Of a DNA stretch of 64,000 nucleotides, positions 54,740-63,820 are shown piece after piece; the stretch's first letter is position 1; every line of letters starts with the position of its first letter. A program made the position numbers and the translations under genes. This DNA comes from Alloprevotella sp. Lung230 (GTDB taxonomy: Bacteria; Bacteroidota; Bacteroidia; Bacteroidales; Bacteroidaceae): contig NZ_JACSUD010000005.1 in NCBI RefSeq assembly GCF_014385435.1, positions 93,551 to 157,550 of the forward strand, read 5' to 3'. Under the pieces are notes generated by a model. The model was given only the letters and a program-made list of their open reading frames with translations. It was not told the origin of the DNA and did no database searches.

Positions 54740-55418
54740 TTTCATCCTCATCGCCTTGACGTTTGCCACCTTTATGGCGGCAAAGTGGGTGCAACGTCGC
54801 ACGGGCTGGGTCTTGTTCAACCCTATCCTCATCACGATTGCCGTCCTCATCCTCTTTTTGAAGATGACGGGCATATCTTACGACACTTATGCTCATGCAG
54901 GAGCGCAAATTGACTTCTGGCTCAAACCCGCGATTGTGGCGTTGGGTGTTCCGCTCTATTTGCAACTGAAAGTCATTCGCAAGCAACTCATTCCCATTCT
55001 TCTCTCGCAGATGGTGGGTTGTGTGGTCGGTATTGTCGTGGTCGTTGTGGTTGCAAAGTTGATGGGGGCGAGCGATGCCGTGGTGGTTTCGTTGGCACCC
55101 AAGAGTGTGACCACCCCCATTGCGATGGAAGTGTGTCGTGCGCAGGGCGGCATCCCCTCGCTCACCGCAGCGATTGTCGTTGTGGTGGGATTGTTTGGCG
55201 CAGTGGCCGGCTTCAAAGTGTTGCAAATCGGCCGTGTGAAAAGCCCCATTGCTCAAGGACTGAGCATGGGGACGGCTTCCCACGCTGTGGGCACCTCGCG
55301 CGCCATGGAGAATGGTGCAAAATACGGTGCATTCGCCAGTCTCGGCCTCATCGCCAACGGTGTGCTCACCGCCATTCTGACCCCTATCGTACTGAAGATG
55401 ATGGGATGGATTTGGTAA
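54720..55418 (+). CDS. lrgB: LrgB/CidB-family protein
   Basis: The 232-aa protein has about six or seven helices with SLAPKSVTTPIAMEV, typical of LrgB (the conserved SxxPKSxTxPIA). GTASHAVGTSRAME is the second conserved element. The ATG at 54720 overlaps lrgA by 20 nt. The next gene is infC after 143 nt with its own promoter. Confidence 0.9.
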   Translation: MSVLENNFILIALTFATFMAAKWVQRRTGWVLFNPILITIAVLILFLKMTGISYDTYAHAGAQIDFWLKPAIVALGVPLYLQLKVIRKQLIPILLSQMVGCVVGIVVVVVVAKLMGASDAVVVSLAPKSVTTPIAMEVCRAQGGIPSLTAAIVVVVGLFGAVAGFKVLQIGRVKSPIAQGLSMGTASHAVGTSRAMENGAKYGAFASLGLIANGVLTAILTPIVLKMMGWIW

Positions 55419-55478
55419 ACATATCGCATACTCAAGCGCAAAAGCGAGCGACAAAGCGAAAGTTTTTTAACTAAACGC

Positions 55479-55509
55479 TTTGCCGATAGGAACAAAATGT
55501 GTACTTTTG
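55479..55509 (+). promoter_or_regulatory. Promoter for infC-rpmI-rplT
   Basis: TTTG at 55479-55482 and TACTTTTG at 55502-55509 with 19 bp between, an exact consensus. A candidate GTG start at 55499 overlaps the -7 box and cannot be used. Confidence 0.8.
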
Positions 55510-55561
55510 CACGCAAAATAAATGTAGTCCTTCGATTTACAAACTTAAAACTTATCGACAT

Positions 55562-56236
55562 TTGAGACCTAATAAGAACGATAAAATCAAACAGCAATAC
55601 CGCGTCAATGAGCAAATCCGTGCTCGTGAGGTGCGTATTGTGGGTGACGACACCGAGAGCAGCGTGATGTCCACGCGTGATGCTCTTCGCTTGGCACAGC
55701 AACAAGGGGTGGACCTCGTTGAGATTAGCCCGAATGCCGAACCGCCTGTTTGTCGATTGATAGACTACTCCAAATTCCTCTATCAGCAGAAGAAGCGCCA
55801 GAAGGAACTGAAAGCCAAGCAAGTCAAGGTGGAGGTGAAGGAGATTCGTTTCGGACCTCAAACCGATGATCACGACTACAACTTCAAGTTGAAGCACGCC
55901 AAAGGCTTTTTGACCGAAGGCGATAAGGTGAAGGCTTATGTTTTCTTTCGTGGTCGCAGCATCTTGTTCAAAGAGCAAGGAGAAGTGTTGCTGCTTCGTT
56001 TTGCCAATGACCTTGAAGAATACGGCAAGGTAGAGTCTATGCCGGTGCTTGAAGGCAAGCGTATGATTATGTTCATTGCTCCCAAGAAAGTTCCTGTCAG
56101 AAAGGATGAAGCCATGGTTGAGGAATTCATCGCTGAAGAAGCAACGGAGATTTCAACTCCTCCTATCAAAAAGGCGCCTAAGATTAAAGAGCGTCGCGAG
56201 TATGCCGGCCCGAAGGTAGAAGGTGAAGATTTCTAA
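55562..56236 (+). CDS. infC: Translation initiation factor IF-3
   Basis: The ~224-aa factor binds the 30S subunit and checks start-codon selection. The N-terminal domain has [18 protein letters not shown] and [25 protein letters not shown]. The C-terminal domain has [21 protein letters not shown] and [23 protein letters not shown]. The C-terminus is extended (~30 residues, [18 protein letters not shown]), common in Bacteroidota. No ATG precedes the conserved region after the promoter. The best start is TTG at 55562, giving [13 protein letters not shown]. Non-ATG starts are a known feature of infC autoregulation. Confidence 0.92.
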   Translation: MRPNKNDKIKQQYRVNEQIRAREVRIVGDDTESSVMSTRDALRLAQQQGVDLVEISPNAEPPVCRLIDYSKFLYQQKKRQKELKAKQVKVEVKEIRFGPQTDDHDYNFKLKHAKGFLTEGDKVKAYVFFRGRSILFKEQGEVLLLRFANDLEEYGKVESMPVLEGKRMIMFIAPKKVPVRKDEAMVEEFIAEEATEISTPPIKKAPKIKERREYAGPKVEGEDF

Positions 56237-56426
56237 CGAAAAGCTCCTCCTTATCTTAATTGAAACCTAAGCAAACAACGAGTGATTCTTGGCGGAACTA
56301 CCCCAGTTTCCATACATCACTAAAAAGCATCCGTCAAGGCGCTTACCTCGAAGTTTGACAAACGTCGCGCGCTGTGCCAGGTATGCGCAGCCGCACATAT
56401 TCTTTAATTCTTTAATTTACAAACAA

Positions 56427-56624
56427 ATGCCTAAAGTAAAGACTAATTCCGGCGCAAAGAAGCGTTTCACGCTCACCGGAACCGGTAAGATCAAGAGAAA
56501 GCACGCTTTCCACAGTCACATTCTCACGAAGAAGACCAAGAAGCAAAAGCGTAACCTTTGCCACACGGGCCTGATTGCTACTGTCGACCAGAACCAAGTG
56601 CGTGAACTCCTCTGCTTGCGTTAA
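56427..56624 (+). CDS. rpmI: 50S ribosomal protein L35
   Basis: The 65-aa basic protein starts [20 protein letters not shown] and includes [24 protein letters not shown], the L35 signature. It follows infC after a 190-nt leader that may hold an RNA control element. rplT follows 95 nt later. Confidence 0.93.
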   Translation: MPKVKTNSGAKKRFTLTGTGKIKRKHAFHSHILTKKTKKQKRNLCHTGLIATVDQNQVRELLCLR

Positions 56625-56719
56625 TTCTCCATTTTACCAACAGTCATTTATTCATCGAATGTCCGGCACATCAAGAGTAAGCTATCCGCAAACCGCCGGC
56701 AGTCAAAAACAAAACTACT

Positions 56720-57064
56720 ATGCCAAGATCAGTAAATCATGTAGCATCTCGCGCTAAGCGCAAGAGAATTCTCAAGTTGACCCGCGGTTACTATGGTGCC
56801 CGCAAGAACGTGTGGACCGTTGCCAAGAACACTTGGGAAAAAGGTCTTACCTACGCTTTTCGCGACCGTCGTAACAAGAAGCGCAACTTCCGTGCTCTCT
56901 GGATTCAGCGTATCAATGCTGCAGCTCGCCTCGAAGGCATGAGCTACTCTCAACTTATGGGTTCTCTCCACAAGGCAGGTATCGAAATCAACCGAAAGGT
57001 GCTCGCAGACCTCGCTGTGAACAACCCTCAGGCTTTCAAAGCCATTGTTGAGAAGGCTAAGTAA
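56720..57064 (+). CDS. rplT: 50S ribosomal protein L20
   Basis: The 114-aa protein starts [34 protein letters not shown] and includes [30 protein letters not shown], both L20 hallmarks. L20 often represses its own operon by binding a leader RNA. A terminator follows 46 nt after the stop. Confidence 0.95.
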   Translation: MPRSVNHVASRAKRKRILKLTRGYYGARKNVWTVAKNTWEKGLTYAFRDRRNKKRNFRALWIQRINAAARLEGMSYSQLMGSLHKAGIEINRKVLADLAVNNPQAFKAIVEKAK

Positions 57065-57110
57065 TCTATCGGCTTAGTCGAACAACTAACAACTATTCCC
57101 AATCCAATCG

Positions 57111-57144
57111 AAAGGCGTTCTTCTTTATTGAAGACGCCTTTTTA
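57111..57144 (+). terminator. Intrinsic terminator after rplT
   Basis: AAAGGCGTTCTTC (57111-57123) pairs with GAAGACGCCTTTTT (57130-57143) and a T run follows. Confidence 0.85.
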
Positions 57145-57156
57145 GTTTTTCTATCT

Positions 57157-57852
57157 ATGTTTCGTTTCAAACAATTCTCCATTCACGATGAGGCTTGTGC
57201 CATGAAGGTGGGCACAGACGGTGTGCTCTTAGGAGCATGGGCCGACCTGCCCAACCGAGGTGTCTGCTGGGATGTCGGAGCCGGCTGTGGGCTGATTTCC
57301 CTGATGTTGGCACAACGTTTTGAAAAGATGCACTTCACAGCCATTGAAATTGATGCACCGGCTGCAGTTCAAGCCAAAGAGAATGTAGAGAACACTCCTT
57401 TTTCAGATAGAATCACGGTGCTAAATGCCGATTTTCTCGACCTGACATTTGCAGCTTCGATAACAGCAATTGTGAGCAATCCGCCATTCTTTCAAGAGAC
57501 CTTGCACTCTCCGCATCGTCAAAGGGCACAGGCACGGCACCATGCGGCAGCGCTGCCTTTTCCGCATTTTGTAGAACGCGCTGCTGAGTTGCTTGAAGAA
57601 AAAGGGACGCTGCAAGTGATTCTTCCCAAGAGTGAACAAACGCTTTTTCATGATTTGTGTAATCAAGTCGGACTCACCTTGGTGCGACAAACCGATGTGC
57701 GAACGGTAGCTTACAAGCCGCCCAAGCGTGTGCTCTTGCAGTTCTTGAAGGGGAAAGTGGAGGAAACACCGAAAAGGGATGAACTTATCTTGATGCAAGA
57801 TGGAGGACGTAGCCCTGCTTATCAACAACTTTGTGAGGCGTATTATCTCTAA
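57157..57852 (+). CDS. tRNA1(Val) (adenine-37-N6)-methyltransferase-like protein
   Basis: The 231-aa SAM-dependent methyltransferase has the SAM motif DVGAGCGLISLML (39-51) and the N6-adenine motif NPPFF (108-112). It begins FRFKQFSIHDEACAMKVGTDGVLLGAW, matching TrmN6/YfiC proteins. YfiC methylates A37 of tRNA1(Val) in E. coli; the substrate here is inferred. It starts 13 nt after the rplT terminator. Confidence 0.88.
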   Translation: MFRFKQFSIHDEACAMKVGTDGVLLGAWADLPNRGVCWDVGAGCGLISLMLAQRFEKMHFTAIEIDAPAAVQAKENVENTPFSDRITVLNADFLDLTFAASITAIVSNPPFFQETLHSPHRQRAQARHHAAALPFPHFVERAAELLEEKGTLQVILPKSEQTLFHDLCNQVGLTLVRQTDVRTVAYKPPKRVLLQFLKGKVEETPKRDELILMQDGGRSPAYQQLCEAYYL

Positions 57853-57880
57853 GTGGAGGCTCAAAAATTCATTTGTTTAC

Positions 57881-57911
57881 TTTGTGGTTCTCTGATTATT
57901 CCGTAATTTTG
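57881..57911 (+). promoter_or_regulatory. Promoter for pfp
   Basis: TTTG at 57881-57884 and TAATTTTG at 57904-57911 with 19 bp between. The ATG is at 57949. Confidence 0.85.
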
Positions 57912-57948
57912 TAGGCAGAAAATCAATCTTACTACAACAATAAAACTT

Positions 57949-59589
57949 ATGGAAAAAAGCGCATTGCAAATCGCTCGTGCAGCCTACCAGCCCAAACTCC
58001 CCGCAGGTCTTCGTGGCAACGTGAAAATCGTAGAAGGTGCTCCCACGCAAAGTGTGGATAATCAGGAAGAAATCAAAGCTCTCTTCCCCAACACCTACGG
58101 CATGCCCCTCGTCAATTTCGAACCTACGGACGAGAAGAAGGAATATGCTCCCATCAACATCGGTATCATCCTTTCTGGTGGTCAAGCTCCCGGCGGTCAC
58201 AACGTGATTTGCGGTCTCTATGATGGCTTGAAGAAGCAAAACCCCAATTCTAAACTCTACGGCTTCCTTATGGGTCCTGGAGGTTTGGTTGATCACAACT
58301 ACATCGAGATGACCGACGCCCTCATCGATGAATACCGCAACACGGGTGGTTTCGACATGATTGGTTCTGGTCGCACAAAGCTCGAAGAAGTGGCTCAGTT
58401 TGAGAAGGGTATGGAAGTAATCCGCAAACTCGGTCTCAACGCTATCGTAATCATCGGTGGCGACGACTCCAATACCAACGCTTGCGTCCTCGCTGAATAC
58501 TATGCCGCTCAAAAGTATGGCGTGCAAGTAATCGGTTGCCCCAAGACCATCGACGGCGACTTGAAGAACGACCAAATCGAAACTTCTTTCGGTTTCGACA
58601 CTGCTTGTAAGACTTATGCCGAAGTAATCGGTAACATCCAACGCGATGCTAACTCTGCTCGCAAATATTGGCACTTCATCAAGCTCATGGGTCGCTCTGC
58701 CTCTCACATCGCTCTTGAGTGCGCACTCCAAGTGCAACCCAACGTGTGCTTGATTTCTGAAGAAGTAGAAGCTAAGGAACAAAGCCTCGACGACGTAGTG
58801 ACCTACATCGCTGAAGTAGTGGCTAAGCGCGCTGCTGCTGGCAACAACTTCGGTACGGTGCTCATCCCCGAAGGCCTCATCGAGTTCATTCCTTCTTTGA
58901 AGAAGCTCATCGCTGAACTCAACGACCTCCTCTCTACTCCCGAAGCTGCTCAAGTGGAAGCTGCTGACCAACGCGCATGGGTGCTCAGCCGTCTTTCTGC
59001 TGAAAACGCTGCCATCTACGCTTCTCTCCCCGAAGGCGTGGCCAAGCAACTCACCGCTGAGCGCGACCCCCACGGCAACGTGCAAGTATCGCTCATCGAG
59101 ACAGAAAAGCTTCTCTCTGAAATGGTCGCTGAAAAGCTCGCTGCATGGAAGAAGGAAGGCAAATATACGGGCAAGTTCGCTGCCCTCCACCACTTCTTCG
59201 GCTACGAAGGACGTTGCGCAGCTCCCTCCAACTTCGATGCCGACTACTGCTATGCTCTCGGTGCTTCCGCTGCACAACTCGTGGCCAACGACAAGACAGG
59301 TTACATGGCTATCGTGAAGAACACCACTGCTCCTGCAGCAGAATGGGTGGCTGGCGGTGTGCCCATCACGATGATGATGAATATGGAGCGTCGTCACGGC
59401 GAAATGAAGCCCGTGATTCGCAAGGCACTCGTGGAACTCGATGGTGCGCCCTTCAAGGCTTTCGCAGCACAACGCGAAGCATGGGCAGAGCAAACTGCTT
59501 TCGTTTACCCTGGTCCTATTCAATACTGGGGACTCACGGAGGTTTGCGATCAGTGCACGCGTACCCTTGCCCTCGAACAAGCTAAATAA
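57949..59589 (+). CDS. pfp: Pyrophosphate-dependent 6-phosphofructokinase
   Basis: The 546-aa enzyme phosphorylates fructose 6-phosphate reversibly using PPi. Diagnostic residues are GGDDSNTN (170-177; the second Asp instead of Gly excludes ATP use), PKTIDGDL (198-205), and [15 protein letters not shown]. Length (~550 aa) fits the long PFP type. Codon use is biased toward C-ending codons, as in fba, suggesting strong expression. A strong terminator follows. Confidence 0.95.
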   Translation: MEKSALQIARAAYQPKLPAGLRGNVKIVEGAPTQSVDNQEEIKALFPNTYGMPLVNFEPTDEKKEYAPINIGIILSGGQAPGGHNVICGLYDGLKKQNPNSKLYGFLMGPGGLVDHNYIEMTDALIDEYRNTGGFDMIGSGRTKLEEVAQFEKGMEVIRKLGLNAIVIIGGDDSNTNACVLAEYYAAQKYGVQVIGCPKTIDGDLKNDQIETSFGFDTACKTYAEVIGNIQRDANSARKYWHFIKLMGRSASHIALECALQVQPNVCLISEEVEAKEQSLDDVVTYIAEVVAKRAAAGNNFGTVLIPEGLIEFIPSLKKLIAELNDLLSTPEAAQVEAADQRAWVLSRLSAENAAIYASLPEGVAKQLTAERDPHGNVQVSLIETEKLLSEMVAEKLAAWKKEGKYTGKFAALHHFFGYEGRCAAPSNFDADYCYALGASAAQLVANDKTGYMAIVKNTTAPAAEWVAGGVPITMMMNMERRHGEMKPVIRKALVELDGAPFKAFAAQREAWAEQTAFVYPGPIQYWGLTEVCDQCTRTLALEQAK

Positions 59590-59610
59590 CCCCATAGCAT
59601 AGACATATCC

Positions 59611-59666
59611 AAGGAGCACGAACAATTGGAATTGAGTTCCGATGGTTCGTGCTCCTTTTCTTTTTT
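59611..59666 (+). terminator. Intrinsic terminator after pfp
   Basis: AAGGAGCACGAAC (59611-59623) pairs with GTTCGTGCTCCTT (59644-59656), followed by a T-rich tail. Confidence 0.88.
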
Positions 59667-59676
59667 CTGTTAGATA

Positions 59677-60573
59677 ATGCCCACCTCAAAACGAACAACT
59701 ACGCGAAAGACTCATGCTTCGTCCCGAAAAAGAACCCGGAGAACAACGAAGTCTCGTAAAAAGGGGAGTTTGTCTTGGGCAGAGCGCTCTTTCGGACATG
59801 GCTATAAGCGTGTGGTTTGGATAGGAGCGATTATAGCTGCTGTGGTTTATGGCTTTGTTTTTTACAAATATACCGTAGCCCCTTACGCCCTCCGTTGGCG
59901 TGCGCTCTATGGCGAAGTGGATTATCCCGTCGGATATAGCATTCACGGCTTAGATGTGAGCCATCACCAAGGTACTATCGATTGGGAAAGCGTGGCACGT
60001 GCCAAGGTGGCCGGCGAGTCCATAGAGTTTGTCATCATCAAGGCGACAGAGGGCAAAAGCCTTTTTGACCAAAACTTCAATGAAAACTTTTATCAAGCCG
60101 GCCAATACGGCCTGATTCGTGGGGCCTACCACTTCTTTTCCCCCTCTGTTTCCGGCGATGTACAGGCCCGCTACTATATGCAGCAGGTGCATCTTGAGGA
60201 TGGCGACCTACCTCCCGTGCTGGACATTGAGCAACAGGGGGGGCTGACCAGTGCTCAACTGCGCAAAGAAGCTTTGGAATGGTTGCAACTCTTGGAAAAG
60301 AAATATGGAACTCCCCCCATCATTTACACAGGGCTGAACTTCAAAATCGCCCATCTCAACACGAAGGAATTTGACCGCTATCCCTTTTGGATTGCCCACT
60401 ACTACGCCAAGGAAGTGGGCTACAAAGGCAAATGGAAGTTCTGGCAGCATACCGACCTCGGACGTGTCGAAGGCATATCGACAGCAGTAGACCTAAACAT
60501 CTACAATGGGTCGATGTACGATTTGCGTAAACTCACCATTGGGCATGACGAAGCTCCTCAAGAGACAGAATAG
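59677..60573 (+). CDS. GH25 family lysozyme (membrane-anchored)
   Basis: The 298-aa protein has a very basic cytoplasmic N-terminus (Lys/Arg/Thr/Ser rich, ~1-45) and one TM (VVWIGAIIAAVVYGFVFY, ~46-63). The GH25 muramidase domain has GLDVSHHQG (catalytic D93) and PPVLDIEQQG (D183, E185). It should hydrolyse peptidoglycan in the periplasm as a type II membrane protein. The long charged leader is not a signal peptide. Confidence 0.88.
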   Translation: MPTSKRTTTRKTHASSRKRTRRTTKSRKKGSLSWAERSFGHGYKRVVWIGAIIAAVVYGFVFYKYTVAPYALRWRALYGEVDYPVGYSIHGLDVSHHQGTIDWESVARAKVAGESIEFVIIKATEGKSLFDQNFNENFYQAGQYGLIRGAYHFFSPSVSGDVQARYYMQQVHLEDGDLPPVLDIEQQGGLTSAQLRKEALEWLQLLEKKYGTPPIIYTGLNFKIAHLNTKEFDRYPFWIAHYYAKEVGYKGKWKFWQHTDLGRVEGISTAVDLNIYNGSMYDLRKLTIGHDEAPQETE

Positions 60574-60615
60574 GAAAGCCGGAGAAAGGTTCAGACTGTA
60601 AAACTATGCGTTAGA

Positions 60616-60647
60616 TTTGGCTATTCGCCCCAAAACAGCTAACTTTG
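60616..60647 (+). promoter_or_regulatory. Promoter for thrS
   Basis: TTTG at 60616-60619 and TAACTTTG at 60640-60647 with 20 bp between. The ATG is at 60710. Confidence 0.82.
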
Positions 60648-60709
60648 CGGAGATAAAACGATTGCGTTTCTCGTGAAAATAGACAAGAACTAAAAACTTC
60701 ATATCCATT

Positions 60710-62659
60710 ATGATTAAAATTACGTTTCCTGATGGTAGCGTACGCGAATACGAAAGCGGCGTTACGGGGCTACAGATTGCCGAGAGCATCTCAAGCCGAT
60801 TGGCACAAGATGTGTTGTCTTGTGGTGTGAACGGAAAGACCGTAGAACTCAACCGCCCCATCACTGAAGATGCCACCATCGCACTCTACAAGTGGGACGA
60901 TGCAGAAGGCAAGCACACCTTCTGGCACACGTCGGCCCACCTTATGGCCGAAGCGATGCAAGAACTTTGGCCCGGCACCCAGTTTGGCATCGGTCCGGCC
61001 ATTGAAAATGGTTTCTACTACGATGTGATGCCTCCCGAAGGAGTGACCATCCGCGAAGACGACTTTGCCAAGATTGAAAAGAAGATGATGGAGCTTCAGC
61101 AAAAGAAGGAGAATGTGGTGCGCGCTTCCATCTCGAAGAACGATGCTCTCAAGTTCTTTGGCGACAAGGGGCAACACTACAAAAACGAACTCATTGCCGA
61201 CCTCGAAGATGGCAATATCTCCACCTACACGCAAGGTGCATTCACCGACCTCTGCCGCGGTCCTCACCTCCTCAACACCGGCCTCATCAAGGCTGTAAAG
61301 GTGATGGCCGTCAGCTCTGCCTATTGGCGTGGCGATGAGAAGCGTCCCATGATGACGCGCGTCTATGGCATCACCTTCCCCAAGAAGAAGATGCTCGACG
61401 AATACCTCACGCTGCTCGAAGAAGCCAAGCGCCGCGACCATCGCAAGATTGGCAAAGAGATGGAGCTCTTCATGTTTTCCGACCTCGTCGGCAAGGGATT
61501 GCCCATGTGGCTGCCCAAAGGCACAGCCCTCCGCCTACGCTTGGAGGACATCTTGAAGAAAATCCAGAAGCGCTTCGGCTATCAGCAAGTGATGACCCCC
61601 CACATCGGCTCAAAGAACCTTTACGTCACCTCCGGCCACTATGCCAAATACGGCAAAGACTCTTTCCAGCCCATCACCACTCCCGAAGAAGGTGAAGAGT
61701 ATTTCCTCAAACCGATGAACTGCCCTCACCACTGCGCCATCTATGCCTGGAAGCCTCGCTCCTACAAAGACCTGCCCTTGCGCCTGGCCGAGTTCGGCAC
61801 CGTCTATCGCTACGAGCAGAGCGGTGAGTTGCACGGTCTGACCCGCGTGCGCGGCTTCACGCAGGACGATGCCCACATCTTCTGCCGCCCCGACCAGGTG
61901 AAGCAGGAGTTCCTCAACGTGATGGACATCATCCTCATCATCTTCAAAGCCCTCAAGTTCGACAATTTTGAAGCCCAAATCTCCCTCCGCCACAAGACCG
62001 ACCGTGCCAAGTACATCGGTTCGGAGGAAAACTGGGAGAAGGCCGAGCAAGCCATCATCGAAGCTTGCAAAGAGAAAGGACTCAATGCCAAAATCGAGTA
62101 TGGCGAAGCCGCTTTCTATGGCCCTAAGCTCGACTTTATGGTCAAGGACGCCCTCGGTCGCCGTTGGCAGTTGGGCACGATTCAGGTGGACTATAACCTC
62201 CCCGAACGCTTCCAACTCGAATACACCGGTGAGGACAACAAGAAGCATCGTCCTGTGATGATTCACCGCGCGCCTTTCGGTTCGATGGAGCGCTTCGTGG
62301 CCGTGCTCATCGAGCACACCGCCGGTCGCTTCCCCCTGTGGCTTATGCCCGACCAAGCCGTTGTGCTCCCCATCTCCGACAAATTCAACGACTATGCGCG
62401 TGAGGTGCGCGACCGTTTGGAAGCCGCCGACGTACGTACCCTCGTGGACGAGCGCAGCGAGAAGATTGGCCGCAAGATTCGCGACAATGAGATGAAGCAC
62501 ATCCCCTTCCTCCTCGTTGTGGGCGAAAAGGAAGCCGCCGAAGGCACAGTGGCTGTGCGCGTGCAAGGCCAGCAAGGTGGTGCTCCCGAAGTGATGAGCA
62601 TTGCCGACTTCGTAGCCCGCGTACGCACCGAAGTGGTTGAGCAGATGGGCGAGTTCTAA
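60710..62659 (+). CDS. thrS: Threonine--tRNA ligase
   Basis: The 649-aa class II enzyme charges tRNA-Thr. It has an N-terminal TGS domain (~1-62) and an editing domain with [11 protein letters not shown] (HxxxH). The catalytic core has the zinc-site region [13 protein letters not shown], motif 2 around [27 protein letters not shown], and motif 3 [20 protein letters not shown]-terminal anticodon-binding domain is present. In many Bacteroidales thrS precedes infC; here it lies 4.5 kb downstream of infC with its own promoter. Two terminators follow. Confidence 0.96.
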   Translation: MIKITFPDGSVREYESGVTGLQIAESISSRLAQDVLSCGVNGKTVELNRPITEDATIALYKWDDAEGKHTFWHTSAHLMAEAMQELWPGTQFGIGPAIENGFYYDVMPPEGVTIREDDFAKIEKKMMELQQKKENVVRASISKNDALKFFGDKGQHYKNELIADLEDGNISTYTQGAFTDLCRGPHLLNTGLIKAVKVMAVSSAYWRGDEKRPMMTRVYGITFPKKKMLDEYLTLLEEAKRRDHRKIGKEMELFMFSDLVGKGLPMWLPKGTALRLRLEDILKKIQKRFGYQQVMTPHIGSKNLYVTSGHYAKYGKDSFQPITTPEEGEEYFLKPMNCPHHCAIYAWKPRSYKDLPLRLAEFGTVYRYEQSGELHGLTRVRGFTQDDAHIFCRPDQVKQEFLNVMDIILIIFKALKFDNFEAQISLRHKTDRAKYIGSEENWEKAEQAIIEACKEKGLNAKIEYGEAAFYGPKLDFMVKDALGRRWQLGTIQVDYNLPERFQLEYTGEDNKKHRPVMIHRAPFGSMERFVAVLIEHTAGRFPLWLMPDQAVVLPISDKFNDYAREVRDRLEAADVRTLVDERSEKIGRKIRDNEMKHIPFLLVVGEKEAAEGTVAVRVQGQQGGAPEVMSIADFVARVRTEVVEQMGEF

Positions 62660-62689
62660 CGCTCCGCTTCTCTTTCTACCGTATTATTT

Positions 62690-62735
62690 AGGCCGCATCA
62701 GCGCTCTGTCGGAGCACTGATGCGGCCTCTCTTGT
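62690..62735 (+). terminator. First terminator-like hairpin after thrS
   Basis: AGGCCGCATCAGCGCTC (62690-62706) pairs with GAGCACTGATGCGGCCT (ending 62728) with one mismatch; the tail is CTCTTGTAT. Confidence 0.7.
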
Positions 62736-62749
62736 ATCTCTCCGCCCTC

Positions 62750-62781
62750 ATCTCGCGAAATCCGATTCGCGAGATTTTTTT
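62750..62781 (+). terminator. Second terminator after thrS, shared TCTCGCGAA stem
   Basis: ATCTCGCGAA (62750-62759) pairs with TTCGCGAGAT (62766-62775), followed by a T run. The stem matches the 12220-12256 terminator, and both are followed by a palindromic 84-bp block. Confidence 0.88.
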
Positions 62782-62826
62782 ATGACGCGCAAGGCGATAA
62801 AGTTGAACAGCTAACGGGCAAACTAT

Positions 62827-62910
62827 AAACCAAGGTTTGGTTTATATAATTCAAACTTTGGTTTATGTAATTCAAACCTTGGTTTATATAAACCAAACCT
62901 TGAATTATAG
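62827..62910. repeat. 84-bp block of four 21-bp palindromic units, block 3
   Basis: Units at 62827-62847, 62848-62868, 62869-62889 and 62890-62910, with cores such as AAACCAAGGTTTGGTTTA and AATTCAAACCTTGGTTTA. The right flank (AATATCCTTGTCGCAGTTGA) is shared with block 1. It lies between convergent thrS and the B3/4 gene. The rest of 62911-63154 holds only the hairpin below. Confidence 0.9.
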
Positions 62911-63066
62911 AATATCCTTGTCGCAGTTGACTATATCTCCCATCCCTTGAACTTTCAATGAGGAGTAGAGATAATCATCCTCCACTTTTTCACTTTACAA
63001 CTCAAAACGACACAAGGTGGGTATGCTCAAACTTGTCCCTCTCTGCATCAATCATCATTTGGAAAG

Positions 63067-63111
63067 AACCATCGCTATCAAAGAACTAAAAGCTCAATGA
63101 TAGCGATGGTT
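63067..63111 (-). terminator. Hairpin in the convergent thrS / B3/4 spacer
   Basis: AACCATCGCTATCA (63067-63080) pairs perfectly with TGATAGCGATGGTT (63098-63111). It lacks a clear T run, so it may be a weak minus-strand terminator or an RNA structure. Confidence 0.5.
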
Positions 63112-63154
63112 TAGGAGGCTTGCGCTGGTCAATCGCTGCGAAAGGGTGGGGCGG

Positions 63155-63820
63155 TCAGAACCAGACGATGTGCTCCTCGCGGCAGTCGGCATAGCGGCGC
63201 AGGAGGTCGAGGGCATGAGCGAGGGCGTGCTCCATGCGAGGGCGGTGACCGTCGTAGCCGTTGATGATGAAGAGCAGATGGGTGGTGGAGGCCGAAAGCA
63301 TGGTGCGCGTGCTGTCGCTGGTGGGAGAGGCCACGCCGCCGCAGGCATCGCGATAGAGAGGCAGACCCTCGACGTTGAGAGGGCCGCGGCCGATGCCTTC
63401 GTAGGGTTCTTCGGCACGCCCGATGCCGAGCGTGAGTTGTTCGCCTTCAATGCGGTCGGCATCGAGCAGGCCAGTGGGGTAGCCGGCGGCGATGGAGACG
63501 AGGTTGCCGAGGTCGACCAGCGTATCTACCGAATAGAGCGACTTGCCTTGGAGGATGCGGCGCGCCAGTTGCTCGCTGGCGGGGCGATAGCGAGAGGGGT
63601 CTTTGCCGCAGGCTTTGTAGGCAGAGCGGGTGGCAGCGATGCCGGGATGATCTTTGATTGTGTCGGGGGTGTAGCAGGCGACAATCGTTTTTCCCGCTTG
63701 CACCATTTCCTCCCAAAGAGCAGGTGAAGTGGGACTGTTGAGTACATGAGCTTCGATGGCAACACCGAGGAAGTGAGGGACGCGGGTAGAAAATTCGGGC
63801 GATTGGATTATTGAAAGCAT
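63155..63820 (-). CDS. B3/4 domain (PheT-like tRNA-binding) protein
   Basis: The 221-aa protein has the B3/4 fold of the PheRS beta subunit editing region (GIAATRSAYKACGKDPSRYRPASEQLARRIL, then SLYSVDTLVDLGNLVSIAAGYPTGLLDADRI). Free-standing B3/4 proteins may deacylate or bind mischarged tRNA, a role not shown here. Its ATG overlaps the stop of the upstream nuclease gene by 13 nt, showing coupling. Confidence 0.85.
   Translation of the reverse strand: MLSIIQSPEFSTRVPHFLGVAIEAHVLNSPTSPALWEEMVQAGKTIVACYTPDTIKDHPGIAATRSAYKACGKDPSRYRPASEQLARRILQGKSLYSVDTLVDLGNLVSIAAGYPTGLLDADRIEGEQLTLGIGRAEEPYEGIGRGPLNVEGLPLYRDACGGVASPTSDSTRTMLSASTTHLLFIINGYDGHRPRMEHALAHALDLLRRYADCREEHIVWF

Noticed and set aside
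55499..55561. GTG start extending infC upstream
   Set aside because: The GTG sits at the -7 promoter box, so it cannot be within the transcript.
57877..59625. 582-aa open frame antisense to pfp
   Set aside because: Same explanation; it would overlap the pfp promoter and terminator in reverse.
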